NCBI GenBank assembly: GCA_964545475.1
Contig: CAZJGG010000069.1
Span: forward strand, 1-14,793
DNA from: CAZJGG01 sp964545475
Lineage (GTDB): Bacteria > Bacillota > Clostridia > Lachnospirales > JAISER01
DNA: 14,793 bases
Direction: 5' to 3'
The position numbers and the translations under genes were made by a program. Positions within the stretch are counted from its first letter, which is position 1, and each line of letters begins with the position of its first letter. Under the pieces are notes generated by a model. The model was given only the letters and a program-made list of their open reading frames with translations. It did no database searches and had not been told where the DNA came from. Positions 7,404 to 13,773 of the stretch are shown here, in pieces.

Positions 7404-7911
7404 TATCTTCCTCCTTGCGGCTTATTTGAATTTTCAGAGAATCCTGCTGTTCGGTTTTCTTTTGCACCGCTTTCTGCCCCCCGGATTTTTTTAATAAATA
7501 AAAGTCGGCAAGGCTATCAAGAGCTTTAAGTCTGTCTTCAAGCTTAATATTAATTTTATTTCCATCAATAGCAATTTGAGAAATGTTTTTGCCGTCATTA
7601 AAATCAGAAAAAGCAATAGATAAATATCTTTCAATAATTTCAACTTCGCAAAAATCAAGTACCAACGCTTTAGCGCTTCTTAGTTTTATAATTTCATTAA
7701 TTATTGATGGGCTCGCAAGCAGCCTAGCTCCGGCTTTTTCAGCCTTATCCTCGGGAAAACCAGCTTTCAAAGCAGCCTGTGTAGCATTAAAGCTGTTTAA
7801 ATAATGAATGCAAAAGCTTTTTTCTCTTTCACTGCCTATTAAGTTTAAATCAATTTTCTCTGAAAATTTTTTCAGCCATTTCTTTAATCTGTTTATTAAA
7901 ATCTTATTCAC
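7381..7911 (-). CDS. terS: Terminase small subunit (Terminase_2 type)
   Basis: This protein recognises the phage packaging site and hands DNA to the large subunit. After a basic N-terminal helix, residues about 30-80 (REKSFCIHYLNSFNATQAAL, then KAGFPEDKAEKAGARLL and ASPSI) match the helix-turn-helix N-terminus of the Terminase_2 family. A C-terminal oligomerisation region and a K/E/D-rich tail follow. The start is GTG at 7911, overlapping the TGA of the ATPase gene as GTGA. No in-frame ATG exists nearby, and the GAGG just upstream lies too close to act alone, so translation is probably coupled to the gene before it. It overlaps the large subunit by 23 bases. Confidence 0.9.
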   Translation of the reverse strand: MNKILINRLKKWLKKFSEKIDLNLIGSEREKSFCIHYLNSFNATQAALKAGFPEDKAEKAGARLLASPSIINEIIKLRSAKALVLDFCEVEIIERYLSIAFSDFNDGKNISQIAIDGNKINIKLEDRLKALDSLADFYLLKKSGGQKAVQKKTEQQDSLKIQISRKEEDNDNGNQS

Positions 7912-8846
7912 CTCATTTCTAATATCTCATCTGGTAATAAATAATTATTATCTTTGAATATATGTTTTGTCGCAAGCTTGTCCGCAAAAAGCAAAGCAGA
8001 TGCAGTTTGCTTTTTTTCCAGCTCAATAATGTGGTTTGAGCCTATTTCAGCGTATAAAGAATCGCTATTTAAATGTCCTCCAACCAGATTCATAAAAATT
8101 CTTCCAGCAGCACCAAAATTATTATTTAAAGCATTAAATACTGCAGCCGGGTTTTTAAATGTGTCATTTTTTAATAAAAGGTTTATAACCCTTTTGTCTT
8201 GAATTTTTTCTTCCCCAGAAAGCAGAAACACACATTGCCAATTGTTGTTGGAAGGCATTTTCCCGTTACCGGAAGAAAAACCTAAGGACATATCATTAAG
8301 TAAGTTTTTATCATCGTTAAGAAAAACAAAATCGTCCACGGCAACAGGTAAATTTTTTAAAGTATTAGCAACGTTTATAATATCGCTTTTTCTTGTGTAA
8401 TGTTGTACAAGTCTGCCAGTTCTGGGGTTTCCCCATATGCTTTCGGCTAATGTTAGCGAAAGGGTTTTTCCGGCTCCGTGGTTTCCGTAAATATTTATGA
8501 TTATCGGTTTTGAGCCAAACCTATCAAGTAAATATGAAGCGAAACTTGTGGCAATAATAACCTTTAAAATAGGATTTTTACGAAGTTTTTTAACAGCACC
8601 AAGCCATTTGTTAAAGTTACCTTTTTCAGAAAAATAGTGTCTGTAAATATCCGTTTCAAAAATTTCCTCTTGACAAATTGGTCTTTCTCTGCTTTCATTT
8701 AATCTTATTCCGCTTTGTTGAAATTTCCGTTGTGGTTTATATAAAAACAACATTTCGTCACTATTTAAAACGTTGTTTTTTAAAGGGTTAAAATCAATTT
8801 GAGGCTGTAAATTAAAATTATATATTGCATTAGCGGACATCTTCAT
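7908..8846 (-). CDS. P-loop ATPase with DUF927-like domain
   Basis: At 312 residues this is a compact ATPase. Walker A is GNHGAGKT (121-128), followed by LSLTLAESIWGNP. That L..A.S.WG.P pattern after the P-loop is typical of DUF927, a helicase-like domain of plasmids, islands and phages. Walker B is LPVAVDDF (about 166-173). Further on, NNNFGAAGRIFMNLVGGHL (about 239-257) also fits DUF927. The region before the P-loop (1-80) does not resemble the strand-rich N-terminus of typical members, and many members are larger, so this copy looks short. Start ATG 8846 has GAGGG upstream. An ATG two codons later is an alternative. It is the only gene between the lysogeny switch and the terminases. A part in phage DNA replication is inferred from the family only. 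Confidence 0.7.
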   Translation of the reverse strand: MKMSANAIYNFNLQPQIDFNPLKNNVLNSDEMLFLYKPQRKFQQSGIRLNESRERPICQEEIFETDIYRHYFSEKGNFNKWLGAVKKLRKNPILKVIIATSFASYLLDRFGSKPIIINIYGNHGAGKTLSLTLAESIWGNPRTGRLVQHYTRKSDIINVANTLKNLPVAVDDFVFLNDDKNLLNDMSLGFSSGNGKMPSNNNWQCVFLLSGEEKIQDKRVINLLLKNDTFKNPAAVFNALNNNFGAAGRIFMNLVGGHLNSDSLYAEIGSNHIIELEKKQTASALLFADKLATKHIFKDNNYLLPDEILEMR

Positions 8847-8983
8847 TATGTAACCCTCTTTCTTTATTTATTAAATATTAGTACACATTGTTCATGGTGA
8901 TTCATTCCATTGTTATCCATTTAAAAATATAAGTGTTAAAAAATAGTACGATACGTTCATTTTATACTTAAAAAATAAAGTCT

Positions 8984-8992
8984 ACCTCCTTA
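8984..8992 (-). promoter_or_regulatory. Orphan Shine-Dalgarno sequence (TAAGGAGGT)
   Basis: On the minus strand TAAGGAGGT is a nine-base perfect complement of the 16S rRNA 3' end, the best ribosome site in the window. The next 23 bases hold no ATG, GTG or TTG. The first ATG (8966) lies 24 bases past the GGAGG core and opens a reading frame of only 15 codons. It may be the remnant of a lost early gene, or a ribosome standby or regulatory site. What it does is unknown. Confidence 0.6.
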
Positions 8993-9106
8993 AATATTAA
9001 TTTAAAATTTCTTAATAATAAAATCTGTGGTTAGTAAAAATAAAAAATATTTTTTAATGTTGAAATCAATTGGTAGCATGTTTGTGTAACAATATGTAGT
9101 GAACTC

Positions 9107-9135
9107 AGTGTACCAAACATTGTTATGTTTGTCAA
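9107..9135 (-). promoter_or_regulatory. Leftward phage operon promoter (PL-like)
   Basis: On the minus strand TTGACA (9135-9130) and TACACT (9112-9107) are separated by exactly 17 bases, a near-perfect sigma-A promoter. Transcription would begin near 9100 and run through the ATPase, terminase and head-tail genes. The spacer contains an inverted repeat, so the repressor would be expected to block RNA polymerase directly. Confidence 0.85.
9114..9131. promoter_or_regulatory. Candidate repressor operator (CAAACAT-N4-ATGTTTG)
   Basis: CAAACAT (9114-9120) and ATGTTTG (9125-9131) form a perfect 7-bp inverted repeat with a 4-base spacer, TGTT. It lies between the -35 and -10 boxes of the leftward promoter and 15 bases upstream of the rightward promoter's -35 box, an ideal place for the XRE repressor. 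Related motifs occur at 9087-9093 (ATTGTTA on the minus strand), 8909-8915 (ATTGTTA) and 8887-8893 (ATTGTTC), which may be weaker operators. Binding is inferred. Confidence 0.65.
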
Positions 9136-9146
9136 GTGATTTTTTC

Positions 9147-9175
9147 TTGCAAATTATTTTTTTTTCTGGTATACT
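9147..9175 (+). promoter_or_regulatory. Rightward repressor promoter (extended -10)
   Basis: TTGCAA (9147-9152) and TATACT (9170-9175) are 17 bases apart, and TGG directly before the -10 box makes it an extended -10 promoter. It would transcribe the repressor and the metallopeptidase, with a leader of about 55 bases ending in GAGAGGGG before the ATG at 9237. Confidence 0.85.
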
Positions 9176-9236
9176 AATTTTGAACTTCACGTACTTGAAT
9201 TTTCTAATACTACAATAACCGAGAGGGGCAATTATA

Positions 9237-9911
9237 ATGAGTCAAATAGGAAAAAAGATATACGAGTTAAGAACAGAGAACAAGCTGACACAATACGAAC
9301 TGTCACAAATGCTTAAATTAACTCCTAAAATGATTTCATTTTACGAAAGAGGTGAAAGAAATCCATCTCGAGAGGTTTGTTCCTTGCTTGCGGATGTTTT
9401 TGACGTTTCAATTGACTATTTGCTTGATAGAACAAATGACCCAAGAACTCCGGCCGCTCTTGCAATTGAAAAGTTCGGATTTTATTACCCATATAACGAA
9501 AGAGAAAAACTAAAAGAAGCCTTTAAACGCTCTATGGATGAAGATATTTCTCTAAGCGAACGGGTTCACTTATGCGAACTGGATTTAAAGCAATTCTTTT
9601 CAAGAAGCATAGATGCCTGTGCTTTTGACATAAACCATGTAGATTTTCCAACATACGCCGCAATGCTTTTAAACCAATCTCAGTTCAAAAAGAGATATGG
9701 AGAAGCGTATCCTGTGCTTTGCGAAAAATACCCACCAAAACCGGGCATACACGAAGGACGTACTCATTACAAATCAAGCCAGGACAATCCAAGCCAACTG
9801 TCTGAGGACGCCCTTATTATTGCAAGGCAATATGAAATGCTTCCGCCTGAAAGTCAAAAGTTTATAACACAGCTATTTTCTAATATAATAAAAAACGGAC
9901 GTGAGAGCTAA
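9237..9911 (+). CDS. XRE-family phage repressor without S24 domain
   Basis: This is the lysogeny regulator. Residues about 5-65 form an XRE helix-turn-helix (KLTQYELSQMLKLTPKMISF, then YERGERNPSREVCSLLADVF and DVSIDYLLDR). The remaining 160 residues have no S24/LexA-type serine protease signature and I do not recognise the domain. Position 76-110 is helical and charged. At 224 residues it is longer than simple HTH repressors. It starts after GAGAGGGG and ends immediately before the metallopeptidase gene (TAA then ATG, no gap). Repressor-plus-ImmA pairs are known from ICEBs1 (ImmR/ImmA), where the protease cleaves the repressor after DNA damage or signalling. A similar switch is inferred here. 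It should bind the inverted repeat in the leftward promoter. Confidence 0.85.
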   Translation: MSQIGKKIYELRTENKLTQYELSQMLKLTPKMISFYERGERNPSREVCSLLADVFDVSIDYLLDRTNDPRTPAALAIEKFGFYYPYNEREKLKEAFKRSMDEDISLSERVHLCELDLKQFFSRSIDACAFDINHVDFPTYAAMLLNQSQFKKRYGEAYPVLCEKYPPKPGIHEGRTHYKSSQDNPSQLSEDALIIARQYEMLPPESQKFITQLFSNIIKNGRES

Positions 9912-10727
9912 ATGGTATTTCCAGAAAAGCCAAGATATAAGCTTGCCATATTAAAAAGCTGCATGTTTTTAAAAAAGGAAGGTGTAAATACATTTCCATT
10001 TAGCATTGAAAAAATTATTGAAAAAAATAATTGGAGTCTATTATCATATTCAAATTTAGCAAATATACAAGAGACAAGTTTTCAAACAATTTTATCAGCT
10101 TTCGGAACAAACGACGGTTACACTTTTTATGACGGAAATTCGTTTTATATATCTTATAACGATAGAGTAAGCCCAGAATCAAGAATACGCTTCACTCTAC
10201 TCCATGAAATTGCACATATATGCTTAAACCACATTGATATTTTAAAAGTCATGGGCAAAAACGGCGAGGAAATGACGCAAATCCGACAGGATATTTTAGA
10301 AAAAGAGGCTAATGCATTTGCTCGCAACGCCTTATGCCCCGTGTCCGTAGTAAAAGAAATAAAAATTAACGAAGCCTCACATTTATCGCAAGTTTTTGGA
10401 ATATCCCAAAATGCGGCAAAAGTGAGGCTTAAGCTTCTTGAAACAGATTATAAATATTTAGATAATGATACATATAAAGGGCAGCTAATAGCCTTTTCAG
10501 AGTTTATAGACAAACATTCTCAAAGGGAAAACTGTATTATTTGCGATAATACGGCAACAACCAAATATCACCCATACTGCAAAAAGTGCGGAGAGGCATT
10601 AATGCCTCACAACCTTAAAAACCATTGCGACAATGACTTTTGCAGTATAATTTTGCCGGTTCACGCTCGTTTTTGTCCAGTTTGCGGCGAAGAAAGTTAT
10701 TACAGTATGCTGGGGTTATTTGATTAA
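9912..10727 (+). CDS. ImmA/IrrE-type metallopeptidase with C-terminal cysteine-rich (zinc-ribbon-like) tail
   Basis: This zinc protease (271 residues) probably cleaves the neighbouring repressor. The catalytic motif is HEIAH (98-102), in FTLLHEIAHICLNH. Glu132 in EKEANAFARNAL is the likely third zinc ligand, as in the ImmA/IrrE family. After the peptidase domain, residues about 205-262 carry four cysteine pairs: C208-C211, C223-C226, C239-C244 and C255-C258. Three are CxxC, and CKKCG and CPVCG look like zinc knuckles, so one or two small zinc ribbons are likely. It follows the repressor without a gap. The local ribosome site (GTGAGAG) is weak, suggesting coupled translation. Its last codons overlap the butyrate kinase gene from the opposite strand by 12 bases, inside a 17-bp palindrome. 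Confidence 0.85.
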   Translation: MVFPEKPRYKLAILKSCMFLKKEGVNTFPFSIEKIIEKNNWSLLSYSNLANIQETSFQTILSAFGTNDGYTFYDGNSFYISYNDRVSPESRIRFTLLHEIAHICLNHIDILKVMGKNGEEMTQIRQDILEKEANAFARNALCPVSVVKEIKINEASHLSQVFGISQNAAKVRLKLLETDYKYLDNDTYKGQLIAFSEFIDKHSQRENCIICDNTATTKYHPYCKKCGEALMPHNLKNHCDNDFCSIILPVHARFCPVCGEESYYSMLGLFD

Positions 10728-11789
10728 ATCAAATTCATGAGTAATTTCTTCCCCACGCAAAATTCTTAACCCCCCTAAAGCAAGGGCTTCCATTTCAAAT
10801 TCCCCAGCAATAGTTTCAACAGGTGCAATAAAACTTACATATTCTTTCACTTTGCTTGTTAAAAGCTTTGAATGAGCAAGGCCGCCTGTTAAAATGATAG
10901 CATCGCAGTTTCCTTTTAAAACAGGGGACAAAAGACCAATGCCTTTAGCAATTTGGTAAGCCTGGGCATCGTAAACAAGCTCTGCTTTTCTGTCTCCCTC
11001 GGAGATCATTTTTTCTATAAGTCTGCAATCGGAAGTACCTAAGAGTGCTCTTAATCCGCCCATTCCCCGAATTTTTTTCTTCATTTCCTTTTCAGTATAT
11101 TTACCGCTGTAACACATTGAAATAACGTCCAAAATTGGAACACTACCGGTTCTTTCAGGAGAAAAAGCTCCATTATCATCTGCAAGAGAATCAACAATTT
11201 TTCCTTTTTCATGAACGCTAAAAGTAATACCGCCACCCAAATGGGCAACAAGCAAATTCATGTCTTCGTATCGCTTTCCAAGGGATTTTGCATATTTAAT
11301 GCTAACAGCTCTAGAATTTAAAACATGACAAAAACTTTTCCTTACAATTTCAGGCATACCTGTAATTTTTGCAATAGGGGCAAATTCATTTGCAGAAACA
11401 GCGTCATAAATAAAAGCAGGGGCGTTAGCCATAGAAGCAATTTCATCAGCAAGAAGTGCCCCAATGTTTGAAGCGTGCTCCGGAATTTCCTCATTTAAAA
11501 TTAGCTTTTTCATTTTGTCGTTAACTCTATATCCCCCTGTTTTAAGAGGTGGAAAAAGACCACCACGCCCAACTGCACAAGACAAATTTTCCGGGCGGTA
11601 TCCATGTTTGTTTAAGCAATCTAAAACTACCTTTTTTCTGTATGGATACTGATTTAATATGCCGTTATACTTCTCAAGTTCATAAGGGTCATGCTCAATG
11701 TTTTCATTAAAAATCAATCGCTCATTTTCATAAAGTGCAACTTTTGTAGAAGTTGAACCGGGATTAACCGCAAAAATTAAATAATCCAT
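10716..11789 (-). CDS. buk: Butyrate kinase
   Basis: It catalyses butyryl phosphate + ADP = butyrate + ATP, the ATP-yielding last step of one butyrate route. The 357 residues match the usual family length. Acetokinase-family marks are all visible: NPGSTSTK (9-16) for phosphate binding, GRGG (74-77), HASNIGALLA (105-114), AHLGGGIT (182-189), GAFSPERTGSVP (207-218) and LTGGLAHS (300-307). The start at 11789 follows AAGGAG. It is the last gene of the operon, 37 bases behind the racemase-like gene. No phosphotransbutyrylase (ptb) gene lies in the window. The C-terminus looks complete, but its stop overlaps the phage metallopeptidase 3' end. A branched-chain fatty acid kinase is a possible alternative, since members of this family are promiscuous. 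Confidence 0.93.
   Translation of the reverse strand: MDYLIFAVNPGSTSTKVALYENERLIFNENIEHDPYELEKYNGILNQYPYRKKVVLDCLNKHGYRPENLSCAVGRGGLFPPLKTGGYRVNDKMKKLILNEEIPEHASNIGALLADEIASMANAPAFIYDAVSANEFAPIAKITGMPEIVRKSFCHVLNSRAVSIKYAKSLGKRYEDMNLLVAHLGGGITFSVHEKGKIVDSLADDNGAFSPERTGSVPILDVISMCYSGKYTEKEMKKKIRGMGGLRALLGTSDCRLIEKMISEGDRKAELVYDAQAYQIAKGIGLLSPVLKGNCDAIILTGGLAHSKLLTSKVKEYVSFIAPVETIAGEFEMEALALGGLRILRGEEITHEFDLIK
10718..10734. repeat. 17-bp palindrome at the convergent gene ends (candidate attachment core)
   Basis: ATTTGATT and AATCAAAT are perfect 8-bp reverse complements around a single A. The palindrome holds the metallopeptidase stop codon (TAA, 10725-10727) and touches the butyrate kinase stop (10716-10718). 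It is the only clear sequence structure at the phage-host border. It is too AT-rich to act as a good terminator. As an integration core it is only a hypothesis, because the opposite prophage end is outside the window. Confidence 0.4.
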
Positions 11790-11826
11790 ATAACTCTCCT
11801 TACTTCTGTTTTATAGAGAAAATCCA

Positions 11827-12930
11827 TTAATTTGTATATACTTTTCCCACAGTTTGGGAAGAGGATAAAAACATCAGCGATTGGTATTTAAGCCTAAAAG
11901 ACAAAACAGACCCAACTTCAATTTTCTCTTTTGTATCAGTTATATCTAAAATTGTATGGTCGCTGCTTCCGCCTATAATCGTTATTCCCTCAATAGTAGG
12001 GATAAGGGAGCTGGGTGTGCCAATGTCAAGCTTACCAACCCCAATAAGAGCCCTCTTACGCATACCAATATCTTCATATTCAGGGGTATTGCCAAAAGCG
12101 TCAATAAAAATTTCTCCAATAGGGTATGATGGCTTAGTAAATATTTCAAGCACCTGAGCTTCAAGTAAAAATGCATCTTGGTGAAGCCCTTTAATATGGA
12201 AATCCCATAAAATGGGCATATCATAATTAAGTAAAATACCTTCTCCAATGCGTAAATTGTTTGCCCTCATAGGCATTTTTCCGCTAAGCATAAGCGGTAA
12301 AGAAGAGGTAGCTCCAGCCGATATTATATTAAGCTTACGCCCGATTTTGTTTTCAATTAATTCCGCTATAAGTACTAACTGCCCAATGTTTTTCTCAGTA
12401 GGTTTTATTGCGCCATAACAGCCCAAATTCGTTCCAAGCCCTGCAAGCTCAACATAAGGCAGCTTTTTTTCAATACGCACTGCTGTTTCAACAACTTCGT
12501 CAATATCAAATATACCTTCTCTTAAGTCGCCTAAATCCGCCATTAAAATAACGGAATGTTTAGTACCTAAAACATAACATACATCATTAATTTTTTCAAT
12601 AGTTTCATAACAGGAATTTAGGCTTATATCACAAAAGCGCACTAAATCGGGAATTTCAGACTGCATAGGTAAACGAATCAACATAAGAGGCGTTTTTAAG
12701 CCTATCTTCTTATACTCGCAAAGCCTAGAAAGTCTAGAATCCCCGATGTGCGCAATATTACAACTATCATAAAGCCGTACAATTTCATTAAGACCGTTAA
12801 AGCCCTTTACAACTCCTGTTAAATAAATCCCGTGTTCTTCACACAATTTTGTTACAATATCAATATTTTCCTTTACTTTCTGTAAGTTTATAACCAGCCT
12901 TGGATAGTATCCAAATACCGAATTCATCAT
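11827..12930 (-). CDS. PLP-dependent alanine/ornithine racemase-family protein
   Basis: This 367-residue protein belongs to the single-barrel alanine racemase N-terminal family that includes ornithine racemase (Orr) and YhfX. The likely PLP lysine is K42 in GVVKGFNG. Further family marks are AHIGDSRLSRL (60-70), MADLGDLREGI (130-140), GLGTNLGCYG (164-173), SAGATSSLPLM (204-214) and LRIGEGILLNY (226-236). It lacks the separate C-terminal domain and catalytic tyrosine of classical alanine racemase. An AAAGGGG ribosome site supports the start at 12930. An ATG directly after it is an alternative. It sits between a sugar ABC permease and butyrate kinase, 12 bases downstream of the permease, so all four genes are likely co-transcribed. 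The substrate cannot be told from sequence, and ornithine or another amino acid is possible. Confidence 0.75.
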   Translation of the reverse strand: MMNSVFGYYPRLVINLQKVKENIDIVTKLCEEHGIYLTGVVKGFNGLNEIVRLYDSCNIAHIGDSRLSRLCEYKKIGLKTPLMLIRLPMQSEIPDLVRFCDISLNSCYETIEKINDVCYVLGTKHSVILMADLGDLREGIFDIDEVVETAVRIEKKLPYVELAGLGTNLGCYGAIKPTEKNIGQLVLIAELIENKIGRKLNIISAGATSSLPLMLSGKMPMRANNLRIGEGILLNYDMPILWDFHIKGLHQDAFLLEAQVLEIFTKPSYPIGEIFIDAFGNTPEYEDIGMRKRALIGVGKLDIGTPSSLIPTIEGITIIGGSSDHTILDITDTKEKIEVGSVLSFRLKYQSLMFLSSSQTVGKVYTN

Positions 12931-12942
12931 GTCAAGACCCCT

Positions 12943-13773
12943 TTATCCTTTAACAGCCCCGGCTGATATACCTTTAACAATATGTTTTTGCATAAACAAA
13001 AACACAATTATAATCGGTATAACGGATATGAGAACAGCCGGGAAAATAAGTTCCCATGGGTTTCCGTATTGCCCCGCCTGCATTTTTGCATAATACAATT
13101 CAAGAGTTAAGGTTTTTGTGTTAGAATTGCCAATAACCAAAAACGGAAGTAAATAATCGTTCCAAATCCACATTGCGTTTAAAATAATAATTGTAACATT
13201 AATTGATTGTAACAGAGGAAATACAATTTGGAAAAAAAGCTGAAAAACATTAGCACCGTCAATAACAGCAGCTTCTTCAACGTCCTGGGGAACGCTTTTT
13301 ATAAACCCATGATATAAAAAGACTGAAAGGCTAAGCCCAAAACCGCAATACATTATAATAAGCCCTTGAATATTTTTAAGCCCTAAATTGTCCATAAAAG
13401 ATATAAGCGGAAACATAATGGCCTGAAACGGTACAAGCATAGCCGCAACAAAAGCGAAAAAAGCAATAGAGGATAACTTAGACTTATTTCTTACCATTAC
13501 CCATGCGGCCATAGAAGAAAAAATAACTATAAAAAACACAGCTATAACCGTAATAAATAAAGTAATGAAAAAGGATTTTTCAAAATTAATTTTGCTCATG
13601 GCGGACTGTATATAAGTGAGTGTAAATGAAGCAGGTAGCGCCAAAGGGTTTGAAACAATTTCAGATTGCGATTTAAACGAATTAAACAAAAGAATCGTAA
13701 GAGGCATAAGCGTATAAAGCGCAACCAATATTAAAACGATATAAGTTATAACTTTTCCTGTTTTATTATTCAT
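12943..13773 (-). CDS. ABC sugar transporter permease (MalG/UgpE type)
   Basis: This is the second inner-membrane subunit of a CUT1-type carbohydrate importer. The 276 residues show about six membrane segments: roughly 7-31, 68-92, 100-122, 137-157, 188-210 and 241-262. The binding-protein-dependent transport signature is EEAAVIDGANVFQLFFQIVF (166-185), the loop that contacts the ATPase. The N-terminal pattern (helix 1, then FNSFKSQSEIVSNPLALP) is typical of MalG-like permeases. It overlaps the stop of the first permease in TAATG, with GAGATTGAGG upstream, so translation is coupled. No ATPase gene is in the operon window; CUT1 systems often share a multi-sugar ATPase encoded elsewhere. The sugar is not identifiable. 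Confidence 0.9.
   Translation of the reverse strand: MNNKTGKVITYIVLILVALYTLMPLTILLFNSFKSQSEIVSNPLALPASFTLTYIQSAMSKINFEKSFFITLFITVIAVFFIVIFSSMAAWVMVRNKSKLSSIAFFAFVAAMLVPFQAIMFPLISFMDNLGLKNIQGLIIMYCGFGLSLSVFLYHGFIKSVPQDVEEAAVIDGANVFQLFFQIVFPLLQSINVTIIILNAMWIWNDYLLPFLVIGNSNTKTLTLELYYAKMQAGQYGNPWELIFPAVLISVIPIIIVFLFMQKHIVKGISAGAVKG

Larger units (their letters stand above)
8847..9236. promoter_or_regulatory. Lysogeny control region (390-bp intergenic switch)
   Basis: This gap separates the leftward phage operon from the rightward repressor operon. It holds two divergent promoters with -35 boxes 11 bases apart, an inverted repeat in the leftward promoter, and repeats of ATTGTTA/ATTGTTC. It also holds a long leader (about 250 bases) ahead of the ATPase gene. 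Much of the leader is very AT-rich, with a palindrome TAAAAAATATTTTTTA at 9041-9056. No convincing protein gene lies in it. Confidence 0.8.

Noticed and set aside
8864..8920. An 18-codon reading frame on the minus strand (starting MDNNGMNHHEQ)
   Set aside because: It has no ribosome site and is too short to support; kept only as part of the leader.
9041..9056. Palindrome TAAAAAATATTTTTTA
   Set aside because: It is made only of A and T in a very AT-rich leader, so a weak stem is likely by chance and not a terminator.
9002..9190. A 62-codon reading frame on the minus strand in the control region
   Set aside because: It would run through the leftward promoter and operator, begins with GTG without a ribosome site, and has AT-driven composition (many K, I and F).
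11982..12248. An 88-codon minus-strand frame within the racemase gene
   Set aside because: It is out of frame inside a gene with clear family motifs and has no supporting start or motif of its own.
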